64,000 nucleotides of DNA from Heligmosomoides polygyrus polygyrus (taxonomy: Eukaryota; Nematoda; Chromadorea; Rhabditida; Heligmosomidae): the NCBI GenBank assembly GCA_947396885.1, contig CANDYH010000046.1:28438-92437 (forward strand), written 5' to 3'. The notes beneath the pieces were generated by a model. It was not told where the DNA came from, did no database searches, and was given only the letters and a program-made list of their open reading frames with translations. This document shows positions 1-11,385 of the stretch, in pieces (position 1 is the first letter of the stretch; each line of letters starts with the position of its first letter). The position numbers and the translations under genes were made by a program.

Positions 1-1533
1 CACCACACACGCAGGATTTCACTGAGGCCTTTGAAATTGTTTAGCTGATGTTGTCAAACTTCATCCCACTCCATTCGTCCCAGTGCACTTCATTTCGAAA
101 GCACTCACCTAAGGCAGTCCCACCTTATACACGACTCTGTGAATCATCGATCGATGAGGCCAGACGAGACGGCTGCCGCATCCTCACCAAATTACCAGAC
201 GAAGGTAGGGAGCGGGGGTCGCCATATGCAGAGCGAAAATCTACCAGTGGCTGGGGAGACAGAAAAAAGGCGCATCTCTCTTTCGAAAAGTAGATGTTAT
301 CTTCGATGTGCGACTGAGAGGTTCCATTTTTGGTCGACTTTTGGCGAAAATTCCGAAAATCGGCCAAAATTCGAACTTCCAATTGTCCCCAAACTTCCAA
401 TCCCATTTAAGCGGAGCTCTGCAGTAGATGGTCGAACGATTTTCTTAATCTGCTATAACGAACCATTTGTAAAGCGGAGATCTTGATGGCCTGAGACTGC
501 TCCCACAAAATAGTTCCAACCCTACAAGTGCAGCTGAAAATTAGATAGCCCACCTTTCCAAATAACAGCGGATTTGGAATTTTGTGACGCCGGAGTAACG
601 TTTGAAACCTTTTGTGGCTAATACTTTCCTTCTGTGCTGGATCACCCACAAAGGTGTAACGAACATAAAGGCAGATCTATGGAAGGACCTCGAAGACCGG
701 CTTCAACGGAAGTGTCGTTCCGTTTTTCGTGCTTAAAACTCCCTTCTTTCCTTTGATGGAGCTTAAGAGGCGTAAAAAACCTATCGTTGCCGGTCGGGAA
801 CCGCAAATGCTCATGAGATCGGTCGCTGCCAGAAGTACCACGAGCTTCTCACCCGCAAAGTGCCGTTCTAGGCAACGGCGACTTATGTTTTCGTCGATTC
901 GTCGCGCCATCGGTACCGTCCTGACTAGAGATTCTCCTAGCTTATTCCCTACGTCTCTTCACGCCCGCGCTGGTGTCAGTTTGACGCCTGAGTGACCCCA
1001 TTGCGTCTACGGCTAAAGGTCAACCGAGGCAGCGGGGCGAGCAGAGCGCCGAGAGGGAGACCCCTCTGATAGGCTCCTACCCAAGATGGCGACCCAGCGC
1101 CAGGATGAGAGAACCCGCTTGTTGCCTGCGTCTCCATGGGTGCGGACACTTCGAGTGAAGGGAAATGAATTTCAGGAAGAAGATCATGTTCGAACGGGGT
1201 TAAGCGTTGCCGAAAGTCACAAGCAGGAGATGCCTGAGCTGATGCTATTTCCGGAAATAATTATAACGAGTGACTTCAAGAACTGAAGGCATACAAGCTG
1301 CTCAAATCTCTTTCATTATCCGAATTCTTTCAACGTCGTTTAGAATTGCAATATGCTCAGTTCGATCCAAAGCCGTTAAGTCTGTTTGGTGTAAATTAGG
1401 CGACTCTGCCCTGCAACCACGTAGTATCGATGGCTGACACGCGAACGCTGCGCGGTCATCGATAAGTGGAGCTGTGCGGAGCCTGCTAGCGAAGGGTCCC
1501 CGCGTGATAACCCGGGATTGATCCGCCGCGGAC
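1..1533. other. Unassigned sequence
   Basis: No gene, repeat or RNA could be supported here. The open frames in both strands are short, overlap one another and match no protein I recognise. The last 100 bases become GC-richer on approach to the TATA motif of the histone remnant. Confidence 0.4.
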
Positions 1534-1543
1534 TATATATAAG
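1534..1543 (+). promoter_or_regulatory. TATA box of the H4 remnant
   Basis: TATATATAAG lies about 70 bases upstream of the position equivalent to the H4 start codon, with a short pyrimidine-rich leader between. A strong TATA box at this distance is typical of replication-dependent histone genes. The promoter therefore travelled with the coding region, which argues for decay of a genomic gene copy rather than a reverse-transcribed mRNA. Activity is not shown. Confidence 0.6.
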
Positions 1544-1603
1544 CGGCGTGAAAGCGCACTCGACCACATCTCATTCGCGAATGCGACACAACCGTCTCGT
1601 CGC

Positions 1604-1815
1604 TTGTCTGAACAAAGTTAAAGAGGCAAGGGACTAGGCAATGGAGAGGCCAAGCGCCATCGCAAGGTGCTTCGTGACGACATCCAGAGAATCATCAAGC
1701 CAGCCATTCGTCGTCTCGTGGTGGAGTGAAGCGCACCAGCGGTCTCATCTACGACGAGACCCGCGGAGTCCTCAAAGTGTTTTTTGGGAACGTGATCTAT
1801 GATGCGGTCGTTGTC
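1604..1815 (+). pseudogene. Histone H4 pseudogene, 3' truncated
   Basis: Histone H4 is a core nucleosome protein of about 102 residues. This stretch follows H4 from its first residues through the GKGLG and [10 protein letters not shown] segments, then [27 protein letters not shown] and NVIYDAV, and similarity stops before the C-terminal third. Lesions are visible. The ATG is TTG at 1604-1606, a stop follows four codons later, and about 7 bases are missing after IKPAIRRL (near 1720), so the GVKR-to-NVIYDAV part reads in a different frame. Several conserved residues have changed (Lys-Gly to Asn-Gly, Asn to Asp). With the TATA box upstream it looks like a degraded copy of a histone-cluster gene. 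No H3, H2A or H2B neighbour was found. Confidence 0.85.
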
Positions 1816-3479
1816 TTCGGAGCAGCAGCTCGTTAACGATGCCGTTGCCACCACCGACGCCGGTGCTCCGGCTGCTCTCCTCGCTATCGTTACCCATTCT
1901 GTAGCCGCTGGGATTGTTGGTGTTCATTTCACAGCCAATCTCCGTCACCGCCACACCCGTAAGATTGACTGGAATTGTTGTTGCTTATTCGTGACGAGAA
2001 ACTGTGGCGCGAGGCTACAACGAATACCCTTTAGTGTGGTGGGAATTAAGTCAGTTTACACTAGCGATCTCTGAGCTTGTGCTCAGCTCCACCTGGCCTA
2101 GCTAAGACAGTCGTCTAGACCCAACTCCTTCGGCGCAATGGAACATCGTTGTGATGTACTGAAGAGCAGCGGGGGAAGCCTGCTGTTATTATACGAACCC
2201 ATTCGACTGCAAATCAGAATGTCTAATCGATTACGAGAGAGCTAGAGAGGAGCACCAACTCTCCTAAAATTACATTCAATAATTGAGCGCTCTTGACTAA
2301 ATAGATGCCCGTTCACTTCCTTTTTCAGTACATCTTGCTCATGACACACTTTTCTGCCTGGAAGGAGAGGTATATGTCCCTGAAATTATGGAATTGTGTT
2401 ATATAAAATTTCGCGTTTTAATCACTAACCACCACTTGAATGGTTTTCCCAGAATTTTTTTTATAAGCACTCTTCCAGCCAATATGATGGACTCGCAGCG
2501 GAAGGATGGACGATGGACTTCCCCTGGAAATCATTACCTCCCATCTTTATGAAACATAAAAAAACGAAAGTAGTACCTGACAAAAATCCAAGCCCATCAC
2601 ACAGAAAAAATTCCTACTAGCAACATGATTTAGGCGTATCGTATTCAGAATTTCCGCTTGTTCATGAGAACAAAAGTAAAATCTACCCGACGCCCGCCCC
2701 TAGACGGTTAAAATTCTGCCACAAAAACTCTAAGCCTTGAACAGTACACACGGAAAAATTCATGATTTTCTGAATCGAACAGTTTGAATTGACCTTTGGC
2801 CGACGTTCAACCAACGCCATTGGATTAACGGAATTGAACGTACACAGAAATATTCATAAATCGGCTAATTTTTAGGATGTCAGTAATCCCGCTAGACATA
2901 GGAATCGATTTGCAAGAAGGGGTCTTCACGCCCGGCCGAGTAGCTTCGATTTCTGGCCGTCCTCGGCAAAAAGCGACCAGGAATCTAAAATCTGTTGAAT
3001 TAGACTAAATCGAAAAGTGCGAGCAGGAGCAGTTCACATGGAGAGAACGAGGTACTCCTCAAAAATAGAGAAAATAGCCTCATTCTAATTATGCAACTAA
3101 CTTCCAACGAACTGCTAAATGCCTTCATTTTCATGGGGAATAACCCTGAAAAGCACTTTCTCAGGCTTTCGGGTGTATCCCTACACTTTTCATACACTAC
3201 CCCGAGCTCCTTCAGGATACGTCCAGCAGCACGTCCAAAGACGGGCTCAAAATCGGCTTCTCACAGCTCCAAAATCAAGCCAAAACGGTCCATCTGCGGC
3301 CGAGGGGTGCGGTAACAAACATCTCAGTAAGATGACTAAGTGGCTGCGGCCTCAGAAAGGCGCCGGCGCCCTCCTCGACCGACTCTGAGCCAAACAGGAA
3401 GGCGCCGGCGCCTTTCTGGGGTTCACTATCTTACTTATTAGGAAAGATACTAGACCCGAAATGGGCCTAAATTAGCAAG
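1816..3479. other. Unassigned spacer with a GC hairpin
   Basis: No gene was recognised. Near the right edge are two perfect 17-base inverted arms, 3354-3370 and 3401-3417, rich in GGCGCC, with a 30-base loop. They could fold into a very stable hairpin. The rest is AT-rich spacer without visible repeats. Confidence 0.35.
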
Positions 3480-4245
3480 TTATACATCAGTAAATCCGGA
3501 AAATTCGCCCCGTCCTAAAAATCTAACTCTTAGCGCACCAAACGCTAAACGAATGCAGTTATCTAATTTTTCAGCCCCCTAAGAGCATTTCGAAAGTGAG
3601 GTTGGAAAATTTAGCGATTTTGTGGCTGTTGGCTGCCCCAGCACCATATGCCATGCCCTCTACTTTTCTTCACGAAGCTAAAATTTTTTATTTATTTTTT
3701 ATTATTAGCCAATTTTTAAATAATTCAAACAGCAAATTATACATCAATAAATTCGGAAAATTCGCCCCGTCCTAAAAATCTAACTCTTAGCGCACCAAAC
3801 GCTAAACGAATGCAGTTATCTAATTTTTCGACCTCCTAAGAGCATTTCGAAAGTGAAGTTGGGAAATTTAGCGATTTTGTGGCTGTTGGCTGCCCCAGCA
3901 CCATATGCCATGCCCTCTACTTTTCTTCACGAAGCTAAAATTTTTTATTTTTTATTTTTATTTTTAGGCAATTTTTAAATAATTCAAACAGCAAATTATA
4001 TATCAATAAATTCGGAAAATTCGCCCCGTCCTAAAAATCTAACTCTTAGCGCACCAAACGCTAAACGAATACAGTTATCTAATTTTTCGACCCCCTAAGA
4101 GCATTTCGAAAGTGAAGTTGGAAAATTTCGCGATTTTGTGGCTGTTGGCTGCCCCAGCACCATATGCCATGCCCTCTACTTTTCTTCACGAACCTAAAAT
4201 TTTTTATTTATTTTTTATTATTAGGCAAACTTCAAACAATTTCTT
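3480..4245. repeat. Tandem repeat, three copies of about 258 bp
   Basis: Three head-to-tail copies begin at 3480, 3737 and 3996, each starting near TTATACATCA and ending in a T-rich run. Copies differ by only a few substitutions and small indels in the T-rich tail, so the amplification is recent. Each copy contains CCCCAGCACCATATGCCATG. No open frame runs through the unit. It is a small satellite-like array of unknown origin. Confidence 0.9.
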
Positions 4246-4378
4246 TATTGTAACTGTGAACAATAGGAGAAGAGCACAATAACGGCTGTTACGCCCCTGT
4301 AACCGCAGACAGCCAGATATACCTGTATTGAAGGGCTCATAAGTGCGGTATTCAGCGTAGCCGCCAGCGCTCGCCTGC

Positions 4379-4438
4379 CATCGAGCCCCATTGGACGTTG
4401 CCTATCAGCTAAATCAGCTGATCCAATGGGGCTCGATG
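4379..4438. repeat. Inverted repeat, 17-bp arms
   Basis: CATCGAGCCCCATTGGA at 4379-4395 is matched perfectly by its reverse complement at 4422-4438, with a 26-base loop that contains its own short palindrome (TCAGCTAAATCAGCTGA). It may be a foldback element remnant. No target duplication was identified. Confidence 0.75.
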
Positions 4439-4967
4439 CCTGTCTTGATGCGCCGACGGTGATTGGCCGTGGTACCGCGGCCAGGTCAGCTTCATCATCT
4501 CCTATTGGGCCGTCTTATAAGCACGCTATTGGGCCATCTATTGATCGAATCGGACTCCACATTGGCCACTGCACCATGGGCTGCTGAGATAAAAGCAATC
4601 ATTCAGCCACTTCTCAGGTACCGCCGCGATATAAAACTGAACATCCAAAACATGCTAATGCCCTACTTGTGACTGCCATATGAACTCAACAACAATGTAG
4701 AATTATAAGCGATGCAATTTATTTATTACTGAGAAAATAGAATTTTTTATGACAGCAGAAACATTCCAGAATCGCACAAATGTACGGCGATGATGAAGTG
4801 TGACCCGCAAAGAACTCGAAGAAATGCAGTCGGTGAAGAAACACTCAGGCGGCCGAAGGGAGAACACACCACCGCTGGCAGCACATCACGTTGGGCACAC
4901 CTGATTGAGTAGCCAACTAATGAGTAGTCAATCAACATGGCTAAACTGGTCTAGGCAGCTGAGAGCC

Positions 4968-5299
4968 ATGATTCCTTACCCCTTTCTCTTCGTCCTCCTC
5001 CTATCGCTGCTTCTGATCCTGCATTGCCCTCCCTTCCTAGAGTCAAGCCAGTGCTGCCGGTCCAACATCAACGGGCATTCTAGCCGGTCCGGCAATACCA
5101 ACTCTTTAAAGACGCTTAACAATTATTTCGAATTCTTAAAAAATACCAGGTGAGTACGTGGTCCTTCCTCGTTTCCTACCTCTCTAAGCGATCCAGAAAT
5201 GAACAGCTGTGGAATAGTGTCCGCTGCTGGATTTCAGATCTCTCTATCGACACCAGGAATTCCGAGGGCTCCACTCTGAAATTGTACAAAAAATTTTAA
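4968..5299 (+). CDS. Small secreted protein, two exons
   Basis: Exon 1 runs 4968-5149 from an ATG; the intron is 5150-5196 (47 bases, GTGAGT to CCAG); exon 2 runs 5197-5299 and ends in TAA. The junction keeps the frame (phase 2, Arg codon across the splice), giving 94 residues. Residues 5-20 form a strongly hydrophobic Leu/Val-rich core after an initial MIPYP, followed by a polar stretch, which is a good signal peptide. The mature part is Asn/Ser-rich with Cys near positions 20, 29, 30 and 71 and a basic C-terminus. A 47-base intron is typical of nematodes. No family was recognised; secretion is inferred from the signal peptide. An almost perfect 43-bp hairpin starts 13 bases after the stop codon. 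The gene stands alone. Confidence 0.6.
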
Positions 5300-5311
5300 A
5301 ACGAAGAGTAA

Positions 5312-5402
5312 AGAATAGAGATAGTGGCGCATGCCTGAGGGGTTCGATGGCAGTAAAGGACTGCTATCGAACTCCTCAGGCATGCGCCACTATCTCCATT
5401 CT
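5312..5402. repeat. Near-perfect 43-bp-arm hairpin after the secreted-protein gene
   Basis: Arms 5312-5354 and 5360-5402 pair over 43 bases with three mismatches and a 5-base loop (AAAGG). The fold of about 91 nucleotides sits where the 3' untranslated region of the upstream two-exon gene would be. It could be a tiny foldback MITE, or, if transcribed, a precursor-like hairpin. Sequence alone cannot decide. Confidence 0.85.
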
Positions 5403-7097
5403 AACGAGTTTTCAGCTCTCGCGGAGGCCAGTTGAGCTCATATTCGACTGATACAGCGACATGCACAGACGGGTCTGATCTAAGAACTGACTCTGCCGAA
5501 TCAGCCCGTTCCGCAACTGCGCTTTCACGGGCCGTTTTGGAAGCAACCTCCAAAATTCATAAGTTTTGCCAAAAATGAAGCCTTTCAAAAATATAAGAAC
5601 TGCTGCCAATCGCTTTTAATCGCGTGTTTCATCGCGTCTTCGCAGCGACAAAGCCGACGCTATTCGATTCTTGTAGGACACGCCATGCATTCAAATCTAC
5701 GAGGCTCGGAATTGAATCGCCACCTGATGTCCAATGTATGGGAGATGCTCCACCAATTTTTGATAATAGTCGCTCATGCCGGCCCCACAGGAAGGTGGTA
5801 CACGCCAGCCAACTGCAAGTAATTAGGGAACCGGCTGAACACGCTGCTGTAGATGGCATCTCTCTTCGAGGCGACCTGATTTGGGCTAGGTGCCTGCAAT
5901 CACCATCGCAGCACATCACACAAGTAAGAGGCAATTGGCTTGCACATGAGCCGAACCAGAAGGCCTGTGCGATGTGCGAGCTAGAACGAAGCTAGCTACT
6001 ACTGCTCTACAGCGCTTGACTCCTCTCTAATTAACAAAATCATAACAACAAGGCGATTACAGAAAATAGTCGCAACCAGCAAATTCCTCAATCACTCATC
6101 TCCAACCAAAAAACAGAAGGAGATGGGTCGTTCCATGACCAACGGAGTGCAAAAGGAATAATTAGGCCTCCTGCCAGCTCAGTGTTGGCAAGAGCAAATC
6201 TGTGTGTAGTCCAACGGCCATCAAAGAGATCGGAATCGACCTTTCAGTGGCATCAACACCCGTTTCAGCAGTGGTGACTGCTAGCTGGGGTGCAAACTGG
6301 GTGCATCGTTGCAAAACAATGCGTCATCCCAAAGCTACCACTGCGTCAACAACCCCCATCCACATATTCCGATGACCTCACCACAGTTTCGGCGGCCACC
6401 GAATATGTGCAACGATACGTTTCCCAATGATGATCTTTCAACACTGCGGCGGCTACAGTGTTGATCACCAAGAAACACACCATGACGAGGTTTCCACACT
6501 ATCTGCGGCGGTTATGAGGTCTTGGACAATTGCCAAATGTCCCTAAATTTGGGTGATTAAGTCGGCTAGCCAGTATAGGACGCCCGAGCCTGCTCTATCG
6601 CTACTGCCTCGACGTTGAGTTAGGCAGCAGTATCCCGCTCCTTCTCACCTTTCCACCTCCCATTCCCGTTCAACTGTACACCTCTTCCTTGCAACCATTT
6701 TCCGGGCTTCCTTTCGCGCCCAATTGTTATCGAATTTCTCAGCGGTGATATCGCTTCTCTCACAATTAATGGACCTCGAGGGAGCTGCGTGCCGATGCGA
6801 CGAAAGGGCTTCAAATAAGGCGATGTGTTTCTATCAGGCAGTCAACTCTTGGACAATTGCCATTCCCTCAAAATTGGTGGCTAATCAAGTCACCTTCTCC
6901 GGAATTCGCCACACCTAGCGGCTCGAAGCACGACGACTGGACAGAAATGTGAGACATTTCTTTAGGCTTGACGAGCTGCAATAGGCTGTGAACACAACGC
7001 TAGACGAAGAAGGAGTGCTAAGGACATTCTTCTGTGTGCTATACTGAGATGTGAGTGGGAGCAAGCTAGGAATCAATCTGGAGTAGGCGCAAGTTTC
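5403..7097. other. Unassigned spacer with small hairpins
   Basis: No supported gene. At 6361-6409 and 6439-6463 two short hairpins each carry CGGCGG near the loop (stems CACATATTC/GAATATGTG and CAACACTG/CAGTGTTG). A segment starting TCTTGGACAATTGCCA near 6521 recurs imperfectly near 6848, which suggests an internal duplication. A 123-codon + frame at 5624-5995 has no recognisable similarity and a long opposing frame, so it is not called. Confidence 0.35.
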
Positions 7098-7666
7098 AAC
7101 GTGCTCGACGCTACGGATGCTTCCTTACCCAGCGTCGGCGCCGGCGAAGCCGGCGACCGACGCTGGGTGAGGAAGCATCCGTAGCTAGGTTTGGGCTACA
7201 TCCCTAGCGTGGGCCGCATCCAGCGTTGGCGGAGCCGGCTAGCCCGGCGTGGCCCGCGGATGCAATGCTAGCATAGCGTGGCCCGCATCCAGCGTTGGCG
7301 GAGGCGGCTAGCCCGGCGTGACCCGCGGATGCGATGCCGGCGAAGCCGGCTAGCCTAGCGTGGCCCACATTCCAGCGTCGGCGCCGGCGAAGCCGGCGAC
7401 CGACGCTGGGTGAGGAAGCATCCGTAGCTAGGTTTGGGCTACATCCCTAGCGTGGGCCGCATCCAGCGTTGGCGGAGCCGGCTAGCCCGGCGTGGCCCGC
7501 GGATGCGATGCCGGCGAAGCCGGCTAGCCTAGCGTGGCCCGCATCCAGCGTTGGCGGAGCCGGCTAGCCCGGCGTGACCCGCGGATGCGATGCCGGCGAA
7601 GCCGGCTAGCCTAGCGTGGCCCACATTCCAGCGTCGGCGCCGGCGAAGCCGGCGACCGACGCTGGT
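7098..7666. repeat. GC-rich compound satellite with inverted repeats
   Basis: A complex array of higher-order repeats. The block CCAGCGTCGGCGCCGGCGAA starts at 7129, 7372 and 7628 (spacing about 243 and 256). Between these lie shorter sub-repeats built on GCCGGCTAGCC, GCGTGGCCCGC and GGATGCGATGCC. The first block is a large palindrome in which CTACGGATGCTTCC near 7111 is mirrored by GGAAGCATCCGTAG near 7171. Base composition is far more GC-rich than the flanks. No protein frame is supported. Confidence 0.85.
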
Positions 7667-7749
7667 AAAACAATAAATCAGTAAAGAAATTCTATGAGAC
7701 TTCTTAGCATTTGTTTATTCAGTGGGAAGTGAATTTTAAAAATAATAAA

Positions 7750-7950
7750 AAAGCCACACTACAGTTTTATTCGATTCTTCTCGTAGGGTCTCCAGTCCAA
7801 TCCGAAGAACGCTCATTTTATTTTGAAGGATGTTCTGTTCGATTTCAAAAGCGTCAAGTTTGCTTGTAAGGAGTGAATGTCCGGTTTGATTCGAAAGGTG
7901 TCCAACTTCATTTGAAAAGTGACCAGTTTGACGTGAAAATCGGATGCCAC
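7750..7950. repeat. Right-end remnant of a GGACAC element
   Basis: This AT-rich stretch repeats the motif TGTCCAACTT/TTTGAAAAGTG in the orientation found at right ends of the 1.1-kb GGACAC elements at 10235, 34960, 41351 and 63250. Only the end is recognisable. It abuts exon A of the first LPDEV gene. Confidence 0.5.
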
Positions 7951-8017
7951 GATATATACATATATGTTGTTGTTGTTGTTGTTGTATGAAGAGAAGAATG
8001 GCTGTATTGCGTTTCAG

Positions 8018-10150
8018 GGACCTCTGTCTTCGTTTCCCGACGAGGTCTACCCAGTGCTGGGGAACATCGAAACCACGAAGCTGTACATCAAATTTCACAA
8101 TCGTGAAGAAGCAAGGAAGGTTCTGCAAGCGATCTCAGACCACTGCGCTCCGTTCCTCGATATCCACGATGAGTCGAGGGAGGCGGATAAGTGAGTTTAG
8201 CGTCACTACTGAGCACACCAGTGCCGAGGCTTAAGGTCATAATAGATTGACGTACTGTTCATCAACGATGGAGCTGAGCCATTGGCACATTGTAGTCGTC
8301 GAAGTATATCCTTTGATGCTTCGCTTGAAAACGATTGAATTGCGTCAGTAAATTAGGATGTAGGGAAAAATTTAAGTTTTCGCACCTTTGCAATGCAAAG
8401 CGCAGCACGTTATAACAATTTTTCCTTCCGTTTAGTGTTTTATACTTATAAGAAAGCGGAAAACTTCCACCTTCCGGTCATACGCATTTATGTTCTCAAT
8501 CAAACCTCTAGCGCTGCTTAAAAAATCAGGCTGTTCTGGAGAGATATTCGATATGATCAAGGGATTCGATTTTTACATCGATTTTCATCCGTCAATGCAA
8601 AATTGAACCCAGCGATCACAGAAGAACGTTGCAGAAAAGCCGAATCTTTACTATATATTAATCGAACAATTTTATGTGAGAAAATTTCACTTTTACAACT
8701 CGTCTTCGGAAAGAAATTTTTATTTTCATGAAAAAGGACTATCTTGGGAACGACTCGCGCTTCCCAGACATATCGAAGACCGCTGCAGGAAGACTCGATT
8801 TTTTCCTGTTTAAGAACGAAGGCTTGAAATTTTATGGGGTGCTGTTTCACCTCGACATTTTCATGTCCATTTTCATTTCCGTGACAAGTGATCCCCTCGA
8901 TTAGCACTTTGTCATCGAATCGAAGGGCTCGTCAAGAAATCTTTGTAAATTGTAAGGCATTGAAAATCTCACCATATATCTTAAAATCAAAAATTAAATC
9001 CTTAGCAGCAACTATCATCAAGATTTTAGAGAGTGTCTTCAGATCTGGATACCGCTAGTTCAAGTGGAAGGATGTTTCGTTCAGTGTAATTCTGATAAAA
9101 TCGAAAAAACTGAACCCGCTCTGATTGATTTGAAGACTGTTCCAGCAAAGCCTTTATTTTTTGCTGCAGAACAGTCAGCATTCACAACAATACAGGATTC
9201 AATTTATTGATAGTGATGACCAATCTGTTAACACTTAAAAAAACTTAAAAAATTGAGTCAATCCTCCTCTAAAGCCCAGACAGATTTAACTCCCGCTTCC
9301 TCCCTAAAGATGATGCCACAGTACGGTCCACGTTCGATTCTCTAACCTCAATCTCGACCTTGATTGTGACATGGTCAGAAAGTTTCATCAGTGAAGATAG
9401 AAAAGGCCATTAGATTTTCACCGTGGTTCGTATAGGATGTGTGTGGGATCTAAAGCAGGACGAACAGGGTGGCTGCAAAGAAGTTTTTAGAAAGCGGGGG
9501 AAAAGCTGGACGTTCCCAGCATAGGTGGGCCCATGACTATGTATGGATGGATGTACTGTGTGGGACTACGTCTGTAGCGCAGTGCATTGTTGCTACATAG
9601 AGGGAATACGGTACTTGCAGGGAGCCGCTAATCCGCAAGACTTTGCTGGCAAACATCCGCACTATGAGCTACAGTGGGTACGTGGAGTCGCTGAAGAGCG
9701 ACCTCCTGGCGGCGATGGACGCCGAACACACCTTCCTCTCCGTCCACCGCTCTCCTTCGCAGCCACTCACGCGCTGGGTTGCCAACGTCGTTGAGGTAAG
9801 GAGGTGCATCTGTCGCTGTTGGTCTCCTGTCAGAAACGGCTGGTTTTCTTCAGGACTATCTGAAGACGCAGGGTGGCAATGTGCGTTCTCTGAAGCGTGG
9901 CCCTGAGGGCTACGAAATGAAGGTGGGTTAATTCTGTGAAATCTTCGGGTGACCTTAGCGATCTCAAGGATCCGGTATTGTTGTCTTCACCTGTCCGTGT
10001 TTCACGAACAAATAAGCCGGCTATTTTCAGAGAAATGACGCCCCCAGCTCCGCTAGGGTGCGCCGCATCTTCGTTGTCAACTGCACTTCCGACCCGAGGG
10101 CCGCCTTCGACGACATCGAGATGTCATTCATTGTCGAGAACCAGATCTAA
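8018..10150 (+). CDS. LPDEV family gene, copy 1 (four exons, 5' end unresolved)
   Basis: Exons 8018-8190, 9621-9795, 9854-9922 and 10031-10150 join in frame into 178 residues with a terminal TAA. Splice sites are canonical (TTTCAG acceptors; GTGAG, GTAAG and GTGGG donors) and phases (2, 0, 0) agree with two paralogues at 33706 and 58440, which validates the model better than any single frame. Exon A carries FPDEVY and LYIKFHNREEARKVLQAIS; exon B carries MDAEHTFLSVH; exon C YLKTQGGNVRSL and GPEGYE; exon D ends MSFIVENQI. The stop overlaps AATAAA (10149-10154), a likely poly(A) signal. An upstream exon is missing from the model, as exon A opens at an acceptor. No known domain was recognised and function is unknown. 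This is the most intact copy. Confidence 0.65.
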
Positions 10151-10234
10151 TAAATCTGGCTTGTTTTACACGGCGTTTACAGTTTGTCACCATGCTACAC
10201 TTCGAACTGGAACATATGTACCGTTTTCATGTCC

Positions 10235-11385
10235 AACGTGCTTTTTCCAAAGCAAATTCGACACTCTTCTAAGCTGGGCTAAGACTTCTGAAATGAAGAC
10301 AAACTTCTGTTAAATTTAAATGAGCTTCTACGTTAAACTAGAGACTCGCCAAAAAGTGTATTTTTTTTTTGTTCAAGAAAAGTTTTAGTATTACTTCACT
10401 TGATGTTTCAATTCAAATATCCTTTAAAAGAACACAAATTGTGTGAGATTTTATAAAGACGCTATTTTTGAGGAAAAATAATGGTTTAGAGCTTATGGTG
10501 AACATTCCAAGATAATTAAACCCATTCTCGAATTCTTCGGTGAAAAAACTGCAAATGCCTTGTTTTTAGATCGAAGCGTATTCAGAACACTACATATTAA
10601 GCACCGCCATCTTCGAAAAGATCTTCATTTATGAGGCTTTGAACTACTACACATCTTCCACTTGAAGTGAAGTGATCTGAATTCGAGAAAGGGTTGAATT
10701 ATCCTGCAGTGCTCACCATAAGAGGACCAATAATAATGTCTGGACGTACAGATTTGGAGATTTGTAAAATACAGACGATTTAAAGCTCGTTTCAAAAAGC
10801 TAGAAGGTGGCCATGTTCTAGTGCCAGAGGAAGGGATTGCGCCATGCCCTAGTTCAAGAGGTGGCGATTTTTGTCGATTGATAGCAGAATTGAATTTCTA
10901 TTTGCATGGAGTTTGACATCTGTTAGCGATGCAACAAAAACAACTGTAAAGAACACACATATCCTCAGTTTGCAGGTTCATGTCAGTGGTATTTACACTG
11001 TCTATCAAATAAAGTCGTGGCGAATTTTTTGAGTGCATCGCGCATCTGGTCTTTTGACGCGCTGTATGCTTGTATGCTTTCCTCCGTGCTGTGCTTTGCA
11101 CAAATTTTGGTATACCATTTTTTCTAAAAAAAAACATAACATTTTATAAGATTATTACACTTATTGAGATCGGTAGGTTTAAAAATTTCAAGAAAGTTAT
11201 ACCAAATATTCCTTGAACAGTGCATTATTCTAACCATCTCGTTGAGTTTGCTGTTTAACCTGTCTGAATCTCATTCCGATTTGGAATAGTTCGCTTTTAT
11301 TTCAAATTTTTTTAACCTATGTAGCTTAGACAAGTGTCAAATTTGATGTGCCAAAATGTCCAATTCGGCGTGAAAATGGAATATG
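10235..11385. mobile_element. GGACAC element, copy A (about 1.1 kb, non-coding)
   Basis: AT-rich element whose left end carries AAATTCGACACTCTTCTAAG and whose right end carries inverted GTGTCAAATTTGATG and TGTCCAATTCGGCGTGAAAA. Other copies lie at 34960-36045, 41351-43375 (interrupted) and from 63250. The motif CAAATTGGACACTT in inverted orientation at the two ends suggests subterminal transposase-binding repeats of a non-autonomous DNA transposon. No transposase frame was seen. Exact ends are uncertain. Confidence 0.6.

Noticed and set aside
5624..5995. 123-codon + strand frame as a gene
   Set aside because: An overlapping 101-codon frame exists on the other strand, there is no recognisable motif or splice partner, and composition is not distinctive.
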